From NCBI GenBank assembly GCA_900540595.1, contig UQGL01000027.1, positions 1-35,877 on the forward strand: a DNA stretch of 35,877 nt, written 5' to 3'. This DNA is from an uncultured Oscillospiraceae bacterium (lineage in GTDB: Bacteria > Bacillota > Clostridia > Oscillospirales > Ruminococcaceae). The translations under genes were made by a program, and so were the position numbers. The notes below the pieces were generated by a model. It worked only from the letters and a program-made list of their open reading frames with translations. It made no database searches and was not told the origin of the DNA. Shown in pieces: positions 29,278 through 35,877 of the stretch; the stretch's first letter is position 1; the number at the start of each line of letters is the position of its first letter.

Positions 29278-31836
29278 ATGAAAATACTGGATCTGTGCGG
29301 AACATGGCGCTGCCGCACCGATGAAGCTGCATGCTTTACTGCCCCTGACGGGCGCTGGGAGGGCAGCCCCTTTGTGCTGCCCGGCTCTGCCTGCGAAAAC
29401 GGCATCGGCACGCCGCTGCACTATACCGGCGAAACCGCCCCCGACACCCTGCGCGCACCCCGCCAGCGGTACGCATACCTTGCCCCGCTTTGGCTGCAGC
29501 GCGAGGTGGATATCGCTGCTGACTTTGCCGGGCAGGCCGTCACACTGTTTCTGGAGCGCGTCAACATGGCCAGCCGCCTGTGGGTCGATGATTTGGAAAT
29601 CGGGCGGCAGATTGTGGAGTTATCTGCCCCACACATCTACGACCTGACAGGAAAACTCACCCCCGGCCGACATACCCTGACCCTGCGCCTCGACAACCGT
29701 GACCTGCTCAGCTTAGGCGATATGGCCAGCGGTTACAGCCCCGACACGCAGGACTACTGGATCGGTGTGGTGGGGCGTATCGAGCTGCAAATCTGCCCCC
29801 CATGCCATGTGGCGGATGTGCAGGTGTACCCTGCCGCCGACAGTGTGCGCGTTCGCGTTGTAACGGCCTGCAATGTCCATTCACCGGAGCGGCAGGACAG
29901 CGGCACACTGCGTTTTCAAATTGCGGACGCCGATGGAGGTATCGTGGCCGAACAGCAAAATTCTGTAAGGTTGTTCACCTCCAAGCAGGTAAACTATTTC
30001 ACCCTGCCTCTGCCCAGCGCACACCATTGGAACGAGTTTACTCCCACGCAGTACACGCTTGTCACAGAATTCCGGTGCGGTGATGATGTTGACTGTACCG
30101 AAACAAAATTCGGTATGCGGTGCATTGCTGTACAGGATAAGAAATTTTATCTGGATGGGCGGCAGATTTCTTTGCGCGGCACCATCGACTGTGCGCAGTT
30201 TCCGTTGACCGGCTACCCAGCCATGGACAAGGGCGCATGGCTGCAGCGGCTGGGCACAGCCAAGGAATATGGGTTAAACCATGTTCGGTTCCATGCGTGG
30301 TGCCCGCCGGAGGCCGCCTTTGCCGCCGCCGATGAACTGGGGCTCTACCTCAGCGTTGAGATGCCGCTTTGGCTCAACCGCGACGTACATGTGCCGGAGG
30401 TCGGTGACGACCCTGCTCACCGCAGCTATTTCCTGCAGGAGGCGCTGAACATTTCCCGCACCTACGGCAACCATCCGTCCTTTTTGTTTTTCTCCAACGG
30501 CAATGAAAACTTGGGCGATTTCTCCCTGCTGGAGGAGATCACGACCGCCGTCAAAGCCATTGACCCGCGCCGGCTGTACACCCTCACCTCCAATTTTGAC
30601 CACCCGCTTCTCCCCTGTGAGGATTATCTCTGTGCGTTCCGGGCTGCCGGTCACCCGGTGCGTATCCAGCACTGTCAGGATCGCGCTGCGGAAAATACTG
30701 CACTGGACTACGCCGATGCCGTAGCCGACACACCCGTCCCTGTTATTTCTTTTGAGGTCGGTCAGTACTGCGTCTACCCCGACACGGATTGCATTGCGGA
30801 CTATTCCGGCGCCATGCGGCCCATCAATTTTGAGGCAGTGCGCAAGCTGGCACAGCAAAGCGGTGTCCATGAAAGGCGGCAGGCTTACATCGATGCCTCC
30901 GGGAATCTGGCCGCCAAGCTGTATAAAGAGGATATTGAGGCAGCCCTGCGCACTCAGGATTTCGGCGGATTCGAGCTGCTCTCCCTGACCGACTACACCG
31001 GGCAAAAAACAGCGACCGTAGGACTTTTGGATGTGTTTGGACGCAGCAAGGGGATTTTGACAGCCGACGAATTTCGGCGTTTTGCGGGGCCTGTGGTGCC
31101 GCTGTTCAAGGCGAAACGCATCTTTACCACAACGGAGTTTCTTGATGCCGCGCTGTCGCTCTATGATTTCGGTCCAGAACCCACGCAGGATCTCTGCTAT
31201 GATGTCACCATCCGCGAGGGTGACGAGGTGTTTTGCCATATAAAGACACGAAAGCCGATGCTGCACATCCCACTCTCCGGCCTCGACCATTCGGCGCAGC
31301 TCGATGTAACAGTGGCGGTAGGCACCTACAGCAACAGCTGGCGCATCTTTGTTTTTGCGGATACCCCGGATACTGCCTTGCCGACTGTTCACACACCAGC
31401 CGAATTGGAAAAAATTTGCGAAACCGGAGGCCGCGCCCTTGTGCCGCGTGAGTTGTTTCCCGAACAGATTCCCTGCAACTTTATTCCGGTGTTCTGGTCG
31501 CCGGTATTTTTCCCCAGCAAGGCGTCCTGCGGCGTGATGATCAACGCCGCACACCCTGCACTGCAGGGATTTCCCACCAAAGCCTATGCCGACTACCAAT
31601 GGAAGGAACTTCTGGAGAATGCGGTTGCGTTTTGTATCCCCAAAAACGACAAGGCTGTGCAGCCCATTCTTGAAAATGTCCCGAATTTTTACGACAACAC
31701 CCCCACCACACCGCTGGCCGTAGTGCATAAAGGCAAGGCTACGCTGCTGTATTGCGGCTTTGACCTGACCCCGGACACCCCTGCGGTACGCCAACTGAAA
31801 AATAGCCTTGGTTGTTTTCTTTCTGGTAAAGCATAA
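29278..31836 (+). CDS. GH2 family enzyme, second copy, divergent subfamily
   Basis: An 852-residue family 2 enzyme, clearly different from the one at 8298. Order: jelly roll (residues about 1-170; FLERVNMASRLWVDDLEIG), Ig-like domain, TIM barrel beginning FYLDGRQISLRGTIDCAQFP and containing NHVRFHAWCPPEAAFAAADE, acid/base in FFSNGNENLG (Glu410), nucleophile in ISFEVGQYCVYP (Glu493), then beta domains. The EVGQY-VYP form occurs in GH2 enzymes of pectin and arabinogalactan breakdown as I recall. No signal peptide. GAGGTG is seven bases before the ATG. Third gene of the DUF5107-GH35-GH2 operon; no strong terminator follows directly, only a small hairpin (31861-31879) without a T run. Confidence 0.85.
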   Translation: MKILDLCGTWRCRTDEAACFTAPDGRWEGSPFVLPGSACENGIGTPLHYTGETAPDTLRAPRQRYAYLAPLWLQREVDIAADFAGQAVTLFLERVNMASRLWVDDLEIGRQIVELSAPHIYDLTGKLTPGRHTLTLRLDNRDLLSLGDMASGYSPDTQDYWIGVVGRIELQICPPCHVADVQVYPAADSVRVRVVTACNVHSPERQDSGTLRFQIADADGGIVAEQQNSVRLFTSKQVNYFTLPLPSAHHWNEFTPTQYTLVTEFRCGDDVDCTETKFGMRCIAVQDKKFYLDGRQISLRGTIDCAQFPLTGYPAMDKGAWLQRLGTAKEYGLNHVRFHAWCPPEAAFAAADELGLYLSVEMPLWLNRDVHVPEVGDDPAHRSYFLQEALNISRTYGNHPSFLFFSNGNENLGDFSLLEEITTAVKAIDPRRLYTLTSNFDHPLLPCEDYLCAFRAAGHPVRIQHCQDRAAENTALDYADAVADTPVPVISFEVGQYCVYPDTDCIADYSGAMRPINFEAVRKLAQQSGVHERRQAYIDASGNLAAKLYKEDIEAALRTQDFGGFELLSLTDYTGQKTATVGLLDVFGRSKGILTADEFRRFAGPVVPLFKAKRIFTTTEFLDAALSLYDFGPEPTQDLCYDVTIREGDEVFCHIKTRKPMLHIPLSGLDHSAQLDVTVAVGTYSNSWRIFVFADTPDTALPTVHTPAELEKICETGGRALVPRELFPEQIPCNFIPVFWSPVFFPSKASCGVMINAAHPALQGFPTKAYADYQWKELLENAVAFCIPKNDKAVQPILENVPNFYDNTPTTPLAVVHKGKATLLYCGFDLTPDTPAVRQLKNSLGCFLSGKA

Positions 31837-31993
31837 TTTCAGAAGCAAAGCACATGGGTCCCCCATTACGAATATGGGGAAACGGATGTACAGATTACAC
31901 GGTAATGGCGGCGTTTTATTCACAGGCTTACAACCAGGAGGATACGCTCTATCTTCTGCCCGGTGAGGATCGCCGCTATATAAACGAAAAAAT
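31837..31993. other. Short unassigned gap after the GH2 gene
   Basis: Contains a six-base hairpin, CCCCAT/ATGGGG (31861-31879), and an open plus-strand stretch (VMAAFYSQAYNQEDTLYLLP) that has no ribosome site and matches nothing I know. Possibly the end of a lost gene. Confidence 0.25.
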
Positions 31994-32036
31994 CCGCCGA
32001 GGATGCCTTCCCAAAACGGGAAGGCTCCCCCGGCGG
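31985..32036 (-). terminator. Terminator of the hybrid sensor kinase gene
   Basis: A two-part stem: CCGCCG (31994-31999) with CGGCGG (32031-32036), and inside it GCCTTCCC (32005-32012) with GGGAAGGC (32018-32025). On the minus strand it is followed by ATTTTTTC. It lies about 65 bases beyond the kinase stop. Confidence 0.8.
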
Positions 32037-32101
32037 TATTCGTTTACAGGCTATATCGCGGTCTGTGGGTCGTTCTTATATACGGCAAACTTCTGTCCGC
32101 A

Positions 32102-34948
32102 TCAAAGGTATTTCCGCAGGGTCGGCACAAGAACGCTCATATTGATCGGCTTTGCGATATGGTCGTTCATCCCGGCGTCCAGCGCCACCTGTTTATCTTC
32201 GGAAAAGGCATTTGCCGTCATAGCGACAATGGGGATATTCGCTTTTGGGGGATCGTCCATCCGCCGTATCTTTTTTGCCGCATCGTAGCCGTTCATCACG
32301 GGCATCTGGACGTCCATAAGAATCAACTGATAGGTTCCGTCCGCAGCTTTTTCCAGCATATCCACGCATTCCACACCGTCTTTCGCGCGGTCTACCGTAC
32401 AGCCTTCTTCCTGCAATAGCTCGGTGGCGATCTCCGCGTTGAGGTCGTTGTCCTCGGTCAGCAGGATCCTAGTACCGCACAGGCACTTTTGGTCCGAAGG
32501 GTTTGTTTCTCGTTTCGCCTGTGTTTCCTCCTCGGACGCAATGCGGCAGGGAATGGTCACGGTAAACGTGGAGCCGACACCGATCTTGCTCTCCACCTCC
32601 ACGGTGCCGCCCATCAGCCCGACCAGCTTTTTCACGATGCCCATCCCGATGCCGCTGCCTTCCACCTTGCTGACGGTGGACGTGCGTTCCCGTTCAAACG
32701 GTTCAAAGATATGCTTCTGGAACTCCTGCGACATGCCGATGCCGTTGTCGGCAACCGTGATAACCGTATCGCACCAGCCCTCTTTTTCGCCGGGCTTCTG
32801 CGTAACGCCACAGCGGATCGTACCGCCGGCTCCCGTGTATTTGACAGCGTTGCTGACAAGGTTTGTACAGACTTCGGTCAGGTGCGGAACATCCGCATAA
32901 ATATATGGATACTGCAGCTGTGTTGTCACCGTAAGCGTCTGGCCCTTGCTGTCTGCCTGATTCCGGAACATGGCAATGCAATTCCGGAAATCCTTCTCGA
33001 TATCCGAAACAGAATACTCCATTTCCGTCTTATCGTTCTCGATCCGGGCAAGATCCAGAACATTGTTCAGCAGCATCAGCAGGTTCTGTCCGCACACCTG
33101 AATGTTCTCCATGTATTTTTTCAGCTTTTCCGGGTCGTCCGAATGCCGGGAGGCAAGGTCTGCGTAACCGATAATGGCGTTCATGGGCGTGCGGATGTCA
33201 TGCGACATATTGAACAGGAAGGTGGATTTGGCCCGGTTTGCGCTCTCGGCATTTTCCGCAGCGATCTGCAATTTTGCATTCAGCTCCTGCGTATCGTTCG
33301 CGGCTTTTCTTGCGGCAGCTTCGGCTTTGCGTGCCTTCCGGAGCAGCTTCAGGATTGCGAGCAGAATGACTGCAACAAAAATGCTGCTGACCAGCAGGAC
33401 CATGAAGAAGTTATCCCTTATAAACTCGCCAAGGGTAACCTTCCGCGCGGCGCTTTTGTACATTGCCAGCGCGCCGGTAAGCATATTGGCCGGCATGGCC
33501 TTGATCGTTTTGTTCAGTATGGACAGCAGATGGCGGTTTCCGCTATTGACCGCAAAGCAGGATCTGGCAGGGTTTGGAAGCGGAACGCTGTAAAAGTCGT
33601 ATTTCTTGCTGTAGTTTTCCTGGCTGCTGACCCCTGTGACAAAGCAGTCCGCCTGTCCGTCCTTGACCAGCCTTGCCGCATCCTCCTGTGTAGCGCAGTC
33701 CACGATCTCCCACTGCGGATAATAAACCGCAAGGTACCTTGTCAGGGAGAGCTTGTTTGGGGGAACGGCAACGCGGTTCGCTTGGTTTTCGTTAAAGTGC
33801 TGTTTGTTCGTGACCGCCATCAGGTTGGAGGTCCACGTTGTGTTGGTACAGGCAACGCGATACTCTTCCGCCAGATTGGGACTCTGGTCGAAATGGAAAA
33901 CCATGTCGATCTCGCCTGATTTCAGCGCACCCAGTTCCGCTTCTTTGCTGTCATACCCGACCATCTGGAATTCCAGTTCCTGATTTCCCAGACAATCCTT
34001 GGCAAACTGAATATAGTCCGTGATGGTTCCGGTGATTTCCCCGGTGGACGGGTTATAGGTGCTGACACCGCTGTCGCTCGCCAGAAAGCCCATCCTGATC
34101 ACACCGTGCTCTTTGAGCCACGCCTTTTCCTCTCCCGTAAGGATCGGGGTATAATCCATCGAGAAATACCTTTTATAGAGATCCGCCGTATAAAAAGGAT
34201 CGGCGTCCTCCAACGCGCGCATCGCATTGTCCAGTTCTTCCTTGATATCCGCACGGTCTTTGTTGATTGCATAGTAGATGTCGGAGCTTCCCACGCGGGT
34301 TATGGTCGAGATGCCAAGCTCCGTCCAGAAGGATTCTTCCATCGAAACAAAGCAGTCGATCTCATGGTTTGCCAGCTTTTGCTTCACATCCTCATTGTTG
34401 GAGATGTTGACGTGCTGCGTTTTCAGGTCGTATTTTTCTTCCCATTCGGTCAGCATAACCTCCGGCTCGGTTCCCATCAGAACGCCGATCTTTTTGCCGT
34501 TCAGAGTTTTGTAATCGGAAGCGGAGATATCTGCGCGCGAAAGATCGGCGTAGAGGTAATCTTTTTCTTCCCCCATCGGCTCGTCCGAAAACAGCATCTC
34601 CTCGGTGCGGTCCTCCGTATAGGAAATATCGCCCATAATGTCGATTTCGCCGTTTTTGAGTTTTTCAAAGCAGTCTGACCAGTCGCAGGTCACATACTCG
34701 AGCTGCCAGCCTGTATAGCCGGATAAGGTCTGCAGCAATTCGTAGCCGTAGCCCTTTCGTATGCCCTTCTCGTTGACATAGTTGAAGGTGTCCTCAAACG
34801 AGCCAACACGGACGACCTTTGCAGGGACGGTTTCTGCGGCAGCCTTCACAGGAAACAGAGCCGGCAGCAACAGCAGCAGGCACAGCATCGCACAGATGCT
34901 TCTCCATATCGGGGTCTGCATGGCTTTGCGCGTTCCGGAGTTTTTCAT
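32102..34948 (-). CDS. BvgS-like hybrid sensor histidine kinase / response regulator
   Basis: A 948-residue membrane sensor. Order: signal peptide or anchor (residues about 14-38), first SBP_bac_3-type periplasmic binding domain (about 45-275; VVRVGSFEDTFNYVNEKGIR), second such domain (about 288-515), a membrane helix (about 527-548), a short coiled coil, HisKA with MSHDIRTPMNAIIGYADLA (His583), HATPase with LVSNAVKY, DNGIGMS and GSGIGMGIV, and a receiver domain with LTEDNDLNAE and LILMDVQMPVMNGYDA (Asp879). It should sense a small ligand, perhaps an amino acid or sugar, outside the cell and pass phosphate to its own receiver. No HPt or output domain and no partner regulator is present in the window. 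The ribosome site is weak. The promoter at 35091-35119 gives a long leader. Confidence 0.92.
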   Translation of the reverse strand: MKNSGTRKAMQTPIWRSICAMLCLLLLLPALFPVKAAAETVPAKVVRVGSFEDTFNYVNEKGIRKGYGYELLQTLSGYTGWQLEYVTCDWSDCFEKLKNGEIDIMGDISYTEDRTEEMLFSDEPMGEEKDYLYADLSRADISASDYKTLNGKKIGVLMGTEPEVMLTEWEEKYDLKTQHVNISNNEDVKQKLANHEIDCFVSMEESFWTELGISTITRVGSSDIYYAINKDRADIKEELDNAMRALEDADPFYTADLYKRYFSMDYTPILTGEEKAWLKEHGVIRMGFLASDSGVSTYNPSTGEITGTITDYIQFAKDCLGNQELEFQMVGYDSKEAELGALKSGEIDMVFHFDQSPNLAEEYRVACTNTTWTSNLMAVTNKQHFNENQANRVAVPPNKLSLTRYLAVYYPQWEIVDCATQEDAARLVKDGQADCFVTGVSSQENYSKKYDFYSVPLPNPARSCFAVNSGNRHLLSILNKTIKAMPANMLTGALAMYKSAARKVTLGEFIRDNFFMVLLVSSIFVAVILLAILKLLRKARKAEAAARKAANDTQELNAKLQIAAENAESANRAKSTFLFNMSHDIRTPMNAIIGYADLASRHSDDPEKLKKYMENIQVCGQNLLMLLNNVLDLARIENDKTEMEYSVSDIEKDFRNCIAMFRNQADSKGQTLTVTTQLQYPYIYADVPHLTEVCTNLVSNAVKYTGAGGTIRCGVTQKPGEKEGWCDTVITVADNGIGMSQEFQKHIFEPFERERTSTVSKVEGSGIGMGIVKKLVGLMGGTVEVESKIGVGSTFTVTIPCRIASEEETQAKRETNPSDQKCLCGTRILLTEDNDLNAEIATELLQEEGCTVDRAKDGVECVDMLEKAADGTYQLILMDVQMPVMNGYDAAKKIRRMDDPPKANIPIVAMTANAFSEDKQVALDAGMNDHIAKPINMSVLVPTLRKYL

Positions 34949-35050
34949 TCTTTCCCATCTTTCTCCGCCCCAGGCGGCTGCATTTTGATTTCATTTCCGT
35001 ACCGCCGATCTTAGGAAGGTCATGGCAGCATCCATCCCGTCAGGCTGTCA

Positions 35051-35875
<825 letters not shown>

Positions 35876-35877
35876 TA

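Noticed and set aside
30274..31923. Minus-strand frame of about 550 codons opposite the second GH2
   Set aside because: Shadow frame; the plus strand has the acid/base and nucleophile motifs of GH2.

Overview
The window looks like chromosomal DNA of a Gram-positive gut bacterium of the Clostridia, most like Oscillospiraceae/Ruminococcaceae (Faecalibacterium, Gemmiger or Subdoligranulum type). The grounds are moderately high GC with C/G-rich third codon positions, strong AGGAGG ribosome sites, sigma-A promoters, many intracellular glycosidases, a GPH-type sugar symporter, and a GH31 enzyme resembling the isomaltose-active alpha-glucosidase of Blautia (Ruminococcus) obeum. The assignment is by pattern recognition only.

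Left edge (1-2500, all minus strand): one tight operon runs leftward from a clear promoter (2462-2490). It encodes a UbiE-like methyltransferase, a four-helix membrane protein, an LCM-type methyltransferase and the start of a ketopantoate-reductase-like protein. Its 5' leader carries a perfect 13-bp inverted repeat and overlapping small hairpins. Next, 2574-3857 is a patchwork of gene remnants: the 3' end of a GHKL histidine kinase, then a lipoprotein signal peptide fused to a truncated GH3 beta-glucosidase broken by an in-frame TAG.

Core (3900-31840): this is a sugar/glycoside utilization locus in several transcription units. (a) GH1 beta-glucosidase and an AraC regulator, leftward. (b) Divergent from these, a GPH symporter, GH2, GH43-F5/8-FN3 and a TIM-barrel sugar isomerase/epimerase. 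(c) An AT-rich alpha/beta hydrolase on its own promoter. (d) GH78 alpha-L-rhamnosidase, leftward. (e) Phosphoglucomutase/phosphomannomutase and mannose-6-phosphate isomerase, leftward. (f) Scars of a lost glycosidase-esterase operon (19974-20508). (g) GH31 alpha-glucosidase with a TTG start, preceded by a 26-codon leader ORF. (h) A second AraC regulator. (i) Divergent from it, a coupled operon of DUF5107-TPR protein, GH35 and GH2. None of the intact glycosidases has a visible signal peptide. The picture is therefore import of small glycosides or oligosaccharides (by the symporter seen here and perhaps others), cytoplasmic trimming of beta-glucosyl, galactosyl, arabinosyl/xylosyl, rhamnosyl and alpha-glucosyl units, and entry into glycolysis through the mutase and isomerase.

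Right edge (31840-35877): a large BvgS-like hybrid sensor kinase (two periplasmic binding domains, HisKA, HATPase, receiver) runs leftward from its own promoter. Beyond it is another patchwork: a GH3 fragment (plus), a GH1 N-terminal fragment (minus), an unassigned stretch, and the C-terminal end of a transposon protein TnpV (plus). Thus both flanks of the locus are built from broken glycosidase genes, with a mobile-element trace at one end.

No tRNA, rRNA, CRISPR array or intact insertion sequence was seen.
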